Assembly (NCBI RefSeq): GCF_000003815.2
Contig: NC_049995.1
Coordinates: 5,172,729 to 5,236,728, forward strand
Origin: Branchiostoma floridae
Taxonomy: Eukaryota > Chordata > Leptocardii > Amphioxiformes > Branchiostomatidae
Direction: 5' to 3'
DNA length: 64,000 nucleotides
The first letter of the stretch is position 1. Each line of letters begins with the position of its first letter. Under the pieces are notes generated by a model that was given only the letters and a program-made list of their open reading frames with translations, had not been told where the DNA came from and made no database searches. This document shows, piece after piece, positions 23,310 to 40,225 of this stretch. The position numbers and the translations under genes were made by a program.

Positions 23310-24222
23310 CCCTATCCAGACCGGGGGGGGGGGCTAAAAGTGCCTGCGCCAACTTTGACATCTTATAACTGCCGAACGACGTGTGCTAGGACTACGAAAC
23401 TTGGTGACTTTTCCTAAAATATTGTTAGCAACAATTCTGCGGAAAAAAATTTAGTTTGTGATTTTTCGTGTTGCCATGGCAACGGGTTTCTGACAGGCAT
23501 ATTTTACCGAATTTACTAATTTCAGTTTGAATTATGGGATTTCATATTTTTCTTGCTATACCAAACTTGTTTATCGATATCATTAAGATCCTGTGCAATT
23601 TTAAGTTACATTTCTAATTATTCATTCCTAATTTATGCTAATTTGATGACGTCATGGGTCAAAATCCAAGATGGCGGACAATGCCATTTTCAACGATAAA
23701 TACATGTTATTTTTACTCAAATTCCGTCAAAATCTTTTATTTTCTTACATAACATAATCATTTGAACCTTTTTAGTCCACTTCCATTGGGTTTTCGGGTT
23801 ATATGTGGAAAAAATCGTATTTTAGAAAATTCAAGCTTGTCGATCCAAGATGGCCGACAAATGACGTCATTTTCTGACGTCATATTGGCTTCAGTGTCGT
23901 CGTCATTGGCAACGAAAGACTTGGCAGACTTAGACACCAAGACGATAACCTTTATAGTCATTGTTTTCTTTAATACATTTAAGTATAGCGGAAATTTCAT
24001 ATATAGACGATTTTAGCCTAAAATATGGCATTATGACGTCATAATTACGTCATATTGCGTCATAACGATACCAAACTTACAGAAAATATAAAAGTTTACT
24101 AGTACATCATCCCCTCCAAATTTGGTGATCGTAACTCAAGCCGTTTTGAAAATACGAAGGGGGGGTCAAAAGAGCCCCCCCCCCGGTCCCATGTATCCCA
24201 AAAAAGCCCGGTCTGGATAGGG
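23310..24222. mobile_element. piggyBac-type MITE carrying four TGACGTCA sites
   Basis: Perfect 16-bp terminal repeats ccctatccagaccggg are flanked by TTAA on both sides (23306-23309 and 24223-24226). TTAA targets with CCCT-type ends are the signature of piggyBac elements. The 913-bp interior has no transposase. It carries TGACGTCA at 23647, 23862, 23875 and 24034, and two ccaagatggc(g/c)gacaa blocks resembling YY1 sites. Confidence 0.8.
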
Positions 24223-24667
24223 TTAAGACAAGAGGAAGACTGCATGTACCCTGAAGGCCTGACGGATATGATAGCTTCCTCCCTGATTGGCTGTGGTCGA
24301 GCAGCTCACTTTGGCTGTTTGAGACTTCCCTTTTTTATTTCCTCTTTTACGAATATTTCATAAACGTCAAGTTGTCAAAGTATCTAACAATGTTTCTTAC
24401 CTGCAACCAAGATTTCTTTGATGTCAATAAAATCTGACAATTCCATGGCCTTTATTTTTTTTAACTTTCTTTTCTATTTGCAAAACCCCAGACAAATACT
24501 AATGTATAATCACATGTCCGCGCCATTGCGCATCATGCATGTTAATCAAGATGTTCTTTCCGTGATCAAAATATTTTAAGAGGAAGACAGCAAGTGCCCC
24601 AAGTTCTAACGGACATGATTACAACTTTCTAGACTGACTGTGGTGTAGCATATTTGATATGGTAAGC

Positions 24668-24723
24668 GAGAGGGAGAGAGGGAGGAAGGGATGGAGGGAG
24701 AGAGAGCGAGAGAGAGGGCGGGG

Positions 24724-24761
<38 letters not shown>

Positions 24762-24856
24762 AACAGACAGAGAGACAGACACAGAGACAGAAACAGAGAG
24801 ACAGAGAGTGACCGAGAGAGCCAGAGCGAGCGAGCCAGAGAGACAAAGAGAGAGAC

Positions 24857-24889
<33 letters not shown>

Positions 24890-24935
24890 GACAGAGACAG
24901 AGACAGAGACAGAGACAGAGACAGAGGGACAGGGG
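24668..24935. repeat. (GA)n/(CAGA)n microsatellite, second copy
   Basis: Same sequence type as 21628-21832, ending in a run of G at about 24936-24946. The 163-codon open frame over it on the minus strand is low-complexity. Confidence 0.9.
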
Positions 24936-25614
24936 GGGGGGGTCCCCGGGTTCGATACTTGCTATGCTCCCGACGTTGTGCCCTTGGAAAAGACATTTTA
25001 CACGACTTCCCCTGACGGTGGAGTGAACCCCACTCTTCGGCTAATCTGTCAATAGTATGCCGAGAACACACACGGATTTGGCAATGTCGACATATGCATG
25101 TACGTGCCAATTAACATTTGCCACTAAGGACAGCAAATTTATTCATTATCATTTATTATAGCTCGTCTGAACCGGGTATGTTCTTCCTGTATGGAATGAC
25201 AAACGCTACCAGAATAAAAGAACCCAGATTTAATTCAGGTGAAAGTAAAAGTCAACTGTCAACAACAATGTAGTCTCGTAGTTAGACACCTTCCCCCCCA
25301 TGTCAATATACTTTCCACGCCCATATACTTTCCATCTGATTTTGTTCCAACACAGCAGCATTGTGGAAACTGAGAATACATGTACACCGGATGTTTCGTA
25401 ACCTTGGCCTGTGGTCTTTCTTTAGAACAGCGTACAATACATAATAATGAAATTATGATACAACACAACGTGTCACTGCATTGCCACAATGGTAAACACA
25501 AATCATTAGTATCAAATGTCGCTTCAAAGTGCTAAAAGAGTCCTCCTTGTCGGCATACGCACAGGTGTCACAACGCTCCTACCCCACCTTCAAGGAAGCA
25601 TTGTACATAAGGAG

Positions 25615-28600
25615 ATGACGCCGCGTTTGGCCGTCGTCGTAACGTTCCTTGTGACGTTTGTGTTCCTATGCTCTGGTCAGTCGGTCTACAGGCCTCCGGC
25701 AGGGGAGAGATGCGCGCCGTGTAACCAGGTGTTGGGCGTCGGTACGGACGAGGGGCTGAAGTCTGAACTGGATCACATGAAAATCGTCGTGAAGCAACTT
25801 TCACGGAAGATTGCAGATTGGCTAAAGGGTATGTCAAGTCGAGAGCTTCATGCAACATCTCCTGAATAGATCACTCTCATAGCAACTCACCTTGTTATGG
25901 ATTGTTCACGATATAATGACAAACGCACAGAGCTGTTCACATTAATTTCCGCTTGCTCTAAAGAATTTGCTACTCTCTTTTCGATAGATAAATTCAACTA
26001 CATTCTGGGAGGCGATAACCCTTACTGTGTACAAGCAGGCAAATATATCCACGAATGCTTATACCGTAGAACCAATAGTGTAAATGACATGCTAGATCCA
26101 ATATGTTGACTTATTCATACCTATAGATATCCATATATGTCTGTTTAGTTGTACTGTAAGTAGTTATTATACATGTAGACCTTACGAAAGTCACTGTACT
26201 TTTGTTGTGTCAATAACGATTTCTATAACAACAACTCAATATCACATGAAGTATCTTCTCGATTTGCTTCCCCGCGAAATAACTCAAACAACTTCTGAAC
26301 AAATTCAGACTTTCAAGATATTGGACGATTAGACTTAGTAAATCCTTTGTTGTGTAAGTCATTGGACCGAACTAGCTATATAGAAATAGAGTCCAGCGCT
26401 CGCTGTTTGAGATATTCAATGTTTCGTAGTTACCTTATCAAATTAGTACGCCCCAATAGTCCCTTACACTTCTCGTCCGGTCCCCGATACACCTGCGCCC
26501 TTCCGTGCTCGGTTTCTCATTGTTACCTGCGTACTTAATCACTGTCTTTTCAAACGAGGTTTGGTTCCAAGCCTTAGTTTCCAAGCAGACCCTACGGTGC
26601 CTTAGAAATAGTATCAAAGCTGGCCAGGGACTTAGTATAGCGGCACCAGCGCCGTTTGACTCCCTTAGCCGGCTATCTCCCTTTGGCCGGCTATTCTCCT
26701 TTGCCAGCTTTGATACTATCTCTAAGGCACCGTTGGGTCTGCTTGGAGACTACCAAGCCTATCATGCGCCAGTGGTTACCAATCCAAAACCATTTATCAC
26801 AATTTGAGTGCCCTATTTGATAAGTATAAAACGATTTTTCCCGACAATATATCTAACTTAAATGGCCACTTGTTTGACTTTAATACCATTTCCGACGATC
26901 TGAAACTTTCTATAGTCCTTAGAGGTTCGCCTACATTCAATGCTGAACAGTGTTCTTGTTGTTGCCATTACGTGTGGTATAAAGATTAGCTCTACATATG
27001 CCTCTGATACCGCATTCGTTTACGTTGTATGGTAGATCGTTAGATATAGATCCGTTTAAAACAGATACAGTCGTTCGAAGAAAATGGCTATATCTGGTCT
27101 ATCACTGTTTTTGAGATAGCGGGCAATACGATTGAGTCAAAAGATATTTTCTTTGTTGTCCTTAGTATGAAACTGAAGAATTTTGTCGATGACAGCCGTG
27201 CAAATATTGTCTGTAACACTGCAAATATTTGCTGTAGATAATTTGCTGTAGATTTAAAAATAAATACGCTCTCTGTCTCCTTTGCGAACAGAAAACTAGA
27301 AAATAGCTGGTTTGGTCCACCACATTGGCGAAATACCTGTTAACACTACAGTACATGATCTACTACTACCTGTGCCCTTTCTTATCCCCTATTTCCATAC
27401 GTAGACCGAGTATCGACCCTTGAGGAACAACTGGCTCAGGAGCGAAACAGGGTGAATAGTATCCAGGAAGGCCTCGCGCATGTGCAGAACGCCACGACCC
27501 AGAATAGCAAGCTGGCGGGAAAACTGAAAACCGATCTGTGCAGCGTAACACCGAAACTGGGTAAGGGACAACCAAACAAATGAAAGCTCATAAAATACGA
27601 GTGGATGTGAGAATTATGTGGAAAGAAATCCAAAACTATTTTTTCAGCATTACCAAAACAGCACACAACTAGAGTTTGGCGACCTCATACCTCCATGAAA
27701 TATGTAGAGCAGTTCCGAGCAGGGATATTACCATTGTACATTGAGACCGGACGGTATCAAGCAATACCTGAGGATAATAGAATCTGCACAATGTGTAGTC
27801 TGGGCGAGGTAGAAAATGAGGCACACTTTCTTTTTTACTGCCCGTTTTATGACGACTTGCGAGAAAGCATCTTCTGAAAAATGTTCGACAAATGTCCAGA
27901 GGTCATCTGGGAACGGGACGAATTCAGAATTAAGTGGTTGTTTGAAGAGGGGGTCTCCGAAATTTCTAACTTCTTACGCAAAGCTTGGAACAAAAGAAGA
28001 AGGCGATTATACACTTGAACTCACAACCTGTCCACTTATGTACAACTATTACTGTACTACATGTATTATGTTTTCCTTATTTTCTGTATAAACTCTGCTC
28101 TGTTTAGCTCTACGAAACCCTTGTTTGATGGTTTAATTTTGGTGATTATGATTTGATATCTGGTCTGTTACCCGATACCGATTATGTTCCTGACGTTCTT
28201 TTATGTCATAATATCCTTTGTCCAATTATGATTTGTATTGTGTGTGTCTTATAAGCCCACGTGGGCTGGGCGTTCTAACGCATGACACGTTAATAAAATT
28301 CATTCATTCATTCATTCATTCATTCATTCATTCATTCATTCATTCATTCATTCATTCATTGTAGATATCGAACACGGAAGTTGCGCTGCAGTACCAAGAG
28401 AAGTTGCTAGGAGTCCCAAAATCTAATCATTTTCAGCTTTTATCACACCCTACCAACACACCAAGTATGAAACCAATTCATTTAGCCGTTCTTGAGTTAT
28501 CTTGTTGACAGACAAACGCAGGGTAAAGTCTAACCTCAATGACATTTCATGGAGGAAACTAGTTTCTTAATAAAGCCAAGTAAATAGAAAAGCGGATGCT

Positions 28601-29972
28601 GTATACAAAAGACATTGGGCAGTGCTCAAGTTGAAACAGTATAAATTGCATTTGTACTATTTCTTGTAAAAGGAACCAAGTACCTATATCAAATATCACA
28701 GAAAATCATCGACGGAAGGCAATGTCCTATGATTGGACCTGTAACTAATCAACCATTGTGATGCATTTGGTAACGTGTAACATCGATTCCTATTGGTTGT
28801 TTCAGGACGACTCTTCCATCTACAGTCACCAGCTGGTGGATATAAGTACGACTTGGATGAAGCAAGGCACGCATGCGCAGAACAGGGTGCTAGTCTCGCC
28901 TCCTATCACCAGCTGGAGGAGGCCTGGCAGGACGGACTGGAGCGCTGCTCATGCGGGTGGCTGTCTGACGGGACCGCCCGGTATCCGACGCAAACATCCA
29001 GGTATGCTTGTCGAGAGTATCCGGTGCACCGGTGATGGAGGAAACATATTGTTTATGCTGGTGTGTTCTTTTTCTTTCTGCCTCCTGGCATCAAGGGTTT
29101 ACGAAAAGGCTGGACTGTGCACCAGGCCTGGCTACCTGGGCTGTCTACCTGGTCTGGCTATCACGCCAGTGTACTTAGACACCCCCATTCATAGCCCAAA
29201 TTCTTTTTTTCACTCACATACACTACTTTGGGGCGAGCCTAGTGATATAGTATCATATGGGAGTAGCTTGACATGAGGCTAGAGGGAAAACATTCTGCGT
29301 TTTTGCAAAAATGTTGCCTTTCTATTTTTTTGTTCCTTTTGCTAACTTCCAATGATTAAAGCTGTACACAATATTTTTGTTGAGTCGCATTGATTTCCGA
29401 TGTCTACAAAGCAATCATAACAACCTCTTCTCCTAGTAACTATATGAAGCAACAGCTCATTACATGTTTTTGTTTGTTTGTTTGTTTATTTGAACAACAA
29501 ATTAAAGTTCTTTCTTTACAACCGATGAGCAACATAGCCGTCGATATTTCGGTAGCCACCTGTCACCTTCTTCAGGACAATAAAGACAGGTTCACTTTGC
29601 TCTGCAGCTACTTGTTACTGCTATCAATGCGTTCCCAAACGTAAAGTTACGTGCCACATACAAAGTGCGAAGTGAATCAGCCATTTTTGCTCTTAAGAAA
29701 TTGACAGACGGTCATCGAAACGCCAGATATTACTCCTTATTTCAGTCGCTCATTAACCTGACGAAACCAAGGAGGTTGAACCCCTCTTCTCAACCTCATT
29801 GATGAAACTATTCACCAATGTTTGTTTAGTTTTGTTTCCTCGTTTGTTTGCTTCATTATTGTGCATTGTCAACCTTAGCCCTGCCTGTGGAAACCGGGTT
29901 GGCATCAACCGCTGCGGATGGAGCACCCAATGGAACGCCTGGTGCTTCCGCCGGCTCCCTGTCTGTGACTGA
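25615..29972 (+). CDS. Secreted coiled-coil Link-module protein, copy A
   Basis: Four exons join in phase: 25615-25828, 27405-27560, 28806-29001 and 29879-29972, giving 219 residues. A signal peptide (LAVVVTFLVTFVFLCSG) is followed by a Cys-containing linker, then heptad-rich helices (LKIVVKQLSRKI; LEEQLAQERNRV) and a Link (hyaluronan-binding) module. The module starts GRLFHLQSPAGGYKYD and runs through ARHACAEQGASLASY, CGWLSDGTARYP and ACGN to NAWCFR. An in-frame upstream ATG at 25516 would add 33 residues, but copy B has a stop there, so I use 25615. Link modules bind hyaluronan or other glycans; the coiled coil suggests an oligomer. Binding is inferred, not shown. Confidence 0.82.
25880..26235 (+). 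mobile_element. CR1-like LINE tail in intron 1 of copy A
   Basis: The frame reads MDCSRYNDKRTELFTLI then FNYILGG and AGKYIHECLYRR, typical of a CR1-type RT C-terminus, followed by a 3' part ending in gttgtgtcaataa. Copy B lacks it. The same 3' end recurs at 35910-35960 and, inverted, at 61055-61200. Confidence 0.65.
26575..26752. mobile_element. hAT-type fold-back MITE
   Basis: Ends tagtttccaagcagacc and ggtctgcttggagacta form about 50-bp inverted arms. CCAAGCCT is duplicated on both sides (26567-26574 and 26753-26760), the 8-bp duplication expected of hAT elements. Absent from copy B. Confidence 0.8.
27708..28360 (+). mobile_element. 5'-truncated CR1-like LINE with (ATTC)n tail
   Basis: The insert encodes an RT C-terminus (FRAGILPLYIETGRYQ; then HFLFYCPFYDDLRESIF and a stop, with readable sequence beyond) and ends in a long cattcatt array. 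gtag stands on both sides (27704-27707 and 28361-28364). Copy B at 31800 shows the uninterrupted sequence, so the borders are exact to a few bases. Confidence 0.85.
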
Positions 29973-30084
29973 ACAGCGAGGTCGACGAAGAGGAAGGAGT
30001 TACGAAAGCGCCTACGTGCACCAGAGATAACTTTCAACATGCTTTCAGATACAAATCACAATTTCATTTGAAAAAGATGTGAAA

Positions 30085-30090
30085 AATAAA
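30085..30090 (+). terminator. Poly(A) signal of Link gene copy A
   Basis: AATAAA lies 113 nt after the stop codon; the homologous signal in copy B is at 33017-33022. Confidence 0.6.
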
Positions 30091-30934
30091 GACCCTTAAG
30101 CTTGTGTTTTCCCTTGCTATCCCTTGTCTTCCTTTAAAAGTGTCATTTTCTAACACTCTGTAGCTCGCCTGTTTCACTATGTACTGGTGTAACTGGTACG
30201 GGCGTTGTCTCGGAACCTAGGTATCCCGGGTTCGCTACTCGCCGTGCCCCCAGTGTTGTGCCCTTGGGAAAGTCAATGTATACGACTTCCGTGACGGTGG
30301 AGTGACGCCCACCGAGCCTCTTCGGCTAATCATCTGTCAATGGTGTACACAAACACACACGGATTTGGCAAGGTCAAAATGTACTACGGTGCCAACATTT
30401 TCCACTAAGAACCTTATATTTATTTATCATCAATTATTGTATCTCATCTGAATCAGGTATGTTCTTCCTGTATGGAATGATGAACGGTACCAGAATAAAA
30501 TTACCCAGATAACGTTACATATCCGGTGACAAGTAAAAGTCAACTGTCGGCAACAATGCCGTTTGGTAGTTAGACACCTTTCTTTCCAGTCATGACCTGT
30601 GTTATCAAGCTTGTCATAAAGTTGTTTGACTTGTCACGGTTTCCAAAGAATGTTTAAATCCCTTATACGTTCCATGTGATTTTGTTTCAAAACAACAACA
30701 TTGTGGAAATCGGGATACATGCACACTGGATGTTTTGTAATGTTGACTTGCGGTCTTTTAAGAACAGCTCACAATACAACGCAACATGGCACTGAGTCAA
30801 GTTCCACAATGGTAAGTGAAAAACCAACAGTATCAAATGTCGCTTCAACGTGCGTAAGAAAGACTTCCTTGTCGACATACGTACAGGTGTAACAAAGTCC
30901 CTTCCCCACCTTCAAGGAAGCATTATAAGGAAAT

Positions 30935-32796
30935 ATGGCGCCGTGTCTGGCCGTCGTCGTAACGTTCCTTGTGACGTTTGTGTTCCTGTGCTCTGGCCAG
31001 TCGGTCTGCAAGCCGCCTACAGAGGAGAAATGCACGTGTAACCAGGTAGTGAACGTCGGTACGGACGAGGGGCTGAAGTCTGAACTGGATCGCCTGAAAA
31101 TCGTCGTGGAGCAACTTTCACAGAAGATAGCAAATTTTTCAGAAGGTATGTCAATACTAGAACTTCCTTTAGTATCTTCGTGACATTTGTTTGCTACATA
31201 GTTCGTTAATTTGAAAGTAACAGACCAGCAGATAAAGATAGCGTGCAATACGATCGGGTCTTTGGCATCTTTTCTTTGCTGTCTTTAGTATGAAACTCGA
31301 AGAATTTTTTAGATGACAACCGTGCAAATATTGTCTGTAACACGCGTACTCTGCCCCCTTCTTTGCGAACAGAAATCTAGAAAATAGCTGGTTTGGTCCA
31401 CCACGTTGGCGAAACACCTGTAAACACTACCTGACATTATCTACTACTACCTGTGCCCTCCCCCATTACATTTTCCCATCTCCTATTGCCTTACGTAGAC
31501 CGAGTATCGAACCTGGAGGAACAACTGGCTCAGGAGCGAAACAAGGTGAATAGTATCCAGGAAGGCTTCGCGCATGTGCAGAACGCCACGACCCAGAATA
31601 GCGAGCTGGCGGGAAAACTGAAAACCGACCTGTGCAGCGCAATACCGAAACTGGGTAAGGGACAACCAAACAAATGAAAGCGCATAAAATACGAGTGGAT
31701 GTGAGAATTATGTGGAAAGAAATCCAAAACTACTTTTTTAAGCATTACCAAAACAGCACACAACTAGAGTTTGGCGACCTCATACCTCCATGAAATATGT
31801 AGATATCCAACACGGAAGTTGCGCTGCAGTACCAAGAGAAGTTGCTAGGGATCCCAAAATCTAATCATTTTCAGCTTTTATCACACCCTACCAACACACC
31901 AAGTATGAAACCAATTCACTTAGCCGTTCTTGAGTTATCTTGTTGACAGACAAACACAGGGTAAAATCTAACCTCAATGACATTTCATGGAGGCAACTAG
32001 TTTCTTAATAAAGCCAAGTAAATAGAAAAGCGGATGCTGTATACAAAAGACATTGGGCAGTGCTCAAGTTGAAACAGTATAAATTGCATTTGTACTATTT
32101 CTTGTAAAAGGAACCAAGTACCTATATCAAATATCACAGAAAATCATCGACGGAAGGCAATATCCTATGATTGGACCTGTAACTAATCAACCATTGTGAT
32201 GCATTTGGTAACGTGTAACATCGATTCCTATTGGTTGTTTCAGGACGACTCTTTCATGTACAGTCACCAGCTGGTGAATATAAGTACGACTTGTATGAAG
32301 CAAGGCACGCATGCGCAGAACAGGGTGCTAGTCTCGCCTCCTACCACCACCTGTACGAGGCCTGGCAGGACGGACTGGAGCGCTGCGCATGCGGGTGGCT
32401 GTCTGACGGGACCGCCCGGTATCCGATGCAAGAAGACAAGTTGGTCCTTTTTTAGCCTCGGCTGTACTTCCGTATTTTGTGCAGTGCTGCATCATTGTTT
32501 TCATTTGTAGGTCATGCAAGTTCAACTTTTGAACCTGTCCTCAAGCCGAAGTGTTGAATTGGGTTTCCTCAGAAAAAGACAATATCATAAAGTTCTGGAA
32601 TTCCATAAAGGACCATATGTCGGCTTTCTGATTTGCGTGTTTGTACGTTTGTTTGTTTGTTTATTGTTTCTTTGTTTGTTTTACCGTTTCAACCCGTAGA
32701 GGTCCTGGCTGTGGCGGCGGGCGTGGCATCTTTACCTGTTCGCACTCAAGTACTTATAACGCCTGGTGCTTCCGTCAGCTCAGCATCTGTGACTGA
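30935..32796 (+). CDS. Secreted coiled-coil Link-module protein, copy B
   Basis: Four exons join in phase: 30935-31145, 31499-31654, 32244-32439 and 32700-32796, again 219 residues. Architecture equals copy A: signal peptide (MAPCLAVVVTFLVTF), heptad helices (LKIVVEQLSQKI) and a Link module (GRLFHVQSPAGEYKYD ... ACAEQG ... CGWLSDGTARYP ... GCGG ... NAWCFR). The end of exon 3 differs from copy A: the donor would be AA|gttggt, weak, but it gives the same exon length (196 nt) and phase as copy A. Without splicing there the frame stops at 32455 in half a Link module. I favour the spliced form. Confidence 0.75.
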
Positions 32797-33016
32797 ACAG
32801 CACAACAGGAAGGCTATATCACAGCACTGACGGAAGGCATATATGGTCTTAACTCTTATGATAATGCCATAGTAATCAAAATAAATCGATTTGATATTCA
32901 GCTGATAACTCTATCTATCCATGATATTGTACATAATACATGATTTTTTTACGAACCCGGGATAGTTCTATACGAGTGTTTGAACAACAAAATTTTATTT
33001 GAAAAGGATATTAAGT

Positions 33017-33022
33017 AATAAA
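33017..33022 (+). terminator. Poly(A) signal of Link gene copy B
   Basis: AATAAA within a segment homologous to the copy A 3' end, 221 nt after the stop. Confidence 0.55.
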
Positions 33023-33227
33023 GACCATTGTGCTTTTCCTTAAAGCTTTTTTGTCTGGTTTAAAGTGCCATTATATTTTCTAACACCCTGTTACTCTCCA
33101 AGCAGATGTTTGGCTGCGGCTTGTATTTTGTATTTTTAGACTTTTTAACGGGTTTTCTATTTTGTACCGTTTTCTTTATGTCTCGCGGCCGATAAAAACG
33201 CCTAAAACCGCCGTCGGACAGTACTTC

Positions 33228-33530
33228 TCGGTATCCGATGCAAGAAGACAGTTCGGTCCCAGCAAGGGACTGGTAAAGTATACAAGTGTTTGAATATTGT
33301 TGTACATGTACTTGAAAAAGATGTGTGAAAAATTAAGACCCTTTCATATTCCTTGACCTTGTCTTGTTTTGAAAGTTTGATAGTGTGATTTTCTAAAACT
33401 ATGTATACATATACGTAGCTCATCTGAACCTGGTATGTTCTTTCAGTCTGAAATTATGAACGGCAGTGGAATTAAATTTTACATAAAAGTTACATTACAA
33501 AGCTAACGCTAGTTCACCTGTATCTGAGGG
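33228..33530 (+). pseudogene. Third, broken copy of the Link-gene unit
   Basis: 33230-33262 repeats the end of Link exon 3 and its donor (cggtatccgatgcaagaag). 33310-33340 repeats the 3' end (gaaaaagatgtg...) and 33420-33500 the unit's 5' flank. No other exons are left. Confidence 0.6.
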
Positions 33531-33667
33531 GGTAACCTATCAGTGGATAAAAAAAGGCATTTAGGGATATCAAGTGGACGGACGATGGTTTTCAAAATGC
33601 AATATTTTCAAAATGTTGCACTTTGATATCACAATAGATATAGGTTACCCCGCGGATAAAGGTGAAC
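33513..33667. mobile_element. Fold-back MITE, second copy
   Basis: Inverted arms 33513-33540 and 33640-33667 share the block ataggttaccccgcggat with the element at 8407-8610. Confidence 0.55.
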
Positions 33668-34570
33668 TTGCGTAAACATGTGACCTTTATATTCTCCAAT
33701 ACCACGTTCTACATGCTTTTATAGATGTACTTTCCATCCCAGTGACGTGCTATCCTGCACAACATTGCTAGTGTGGTAGACTGGCATCACCAACAAAGTT
33801 GGTAACCACACTCATAGCTGACATATTGGTGTCACTTTTACAACTATCCAATAAGTTTCATTTCTACATCCATAGTACCTCGTAAGTGTCATTTCTACAA
33901 GTACAATTAGTAGGCTACAATACAACATATTTGCTCATTTTGGCACTTAATCGTCATGTTAACCATCCCTGCAGAAGAAAAAAAATCTTGTTTTTTTTTT
34001 CTGAAATCAGGCGAAAATTAATGCGCACGGTGATGCCATCCACAAAATTTACTTGCTGTGGCCGTAGGCGTATTTTCTATAATTATTCACGTTGTTATGA
34101 GGAATGTCACAATTAGACCATTTGAATTGAACGGAAAGTTTGGGTGCAAAGCACTTGTACATGCATATATTGTCACACTCCAAGCAGATGTTGGGGTGCT
34201 TACCTAACAGGTGGTTGGCGGCCGTGTTATCAAAACATTGATCTTTATCTACAACGTCATGCCGACGTACAATTGCAAGAGGATACACAAATACGATGAC
34301 GTAAAAATGCATAGTCTATATATGTTTATTATATTCCTCCATATATCTAATGGGGCTGATCTCTTCTTGGGGGCAGTGGGTACCAGATATAGTCAGTTTT
34401 GTGAAGTAAGCAAACAATTTAGTTTTTTCATGGTTTATCTAGATGGTAAAAGCTCGGTATTGTAACTGTTTGAATGAGCCTTTTTCTTTTGGCCTCGTAA
34501 TGAAGACACTTAAAAACTGATTATGTGATAAAACCTCCCCATGCACGCCCTCAGATTACCCATGATACCC
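33668..34570. other. Intergenic, no gene seen
   Basis: A hAT-like end motif lies at 34176-34190. No supported exon. Confidence 0.5.
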
Positions 34571-34574
34571 CTGA

Positions 34575-34600
34575 CACGTGGGAGCCGCCATGTTGTGACC
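34575..34600 (+). promoter_or_regulatory. AK2 promoter: E-box and YY1-like site containing a two-codon uORF
   Basis: CACGTG (34575-34580) is followed by gccgccatgttg (34585-34596), which fits the YY1 core. The ATG in it (34590) is followed by one codon and TGA. Whether it is transcribed is unknown: it is 132 nt upstream of the AK2 start. No TATA box is seen. Confidence 0.4.
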
Positions 34601-34721
34601 TCTGACCTAACGCGTGGGACAGACAGTACTTGTAGCACACGTACCGGGACAAACCAAGGACAAAAAGTCCTACAAAAACTCCCTTAAATATCACCAACCG
34701 TACCAGCCCACCACATAACCC

Positions 34722-40225
<5,504 letters not shown>

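Larger units (their letters stand above)
24947..33530 (+). repeat. Tandem segmental duplication of a Link-module gene
   Basis: Unit 1 starts about 24947 (gggttcgatacttgc) and unit 2 about 30222 (gggttcgctactcgcc). Homology continues through promoters, exons, introns and 3' ends. Unit 1 is longer because of insertions in intron 1 (LINE tail, hAT-type MITE) and intron 2 (LINE). A third, broken unit is at 33228-33530. Confidence 0.85.

Noticed and set aside
24947-24962. tRNA-like T-arm (gggttcgatacttgc) at 24947 and 30222
   Set aside because: No cloverleaf could be folded around it; part of the duplicated unit, perhaps SINE-derived.
24619-25110. 163-codon minus-strand frame
   Set aside because: Mostly microsatellite (SLSL runs); ends are unsupported.
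25516-25614. Upstream in-frame start of Link copy A
   Set aside because: The homologous stretch of copy B has a stop and the signal peptide begins at the inner Met.
32244-32455. Copy B Link gene read as truncated at 32455
   Set aside because: A weak donor at 32440 gives the same exon length and phase as copy A and a complete module, so truncation is not the better model.
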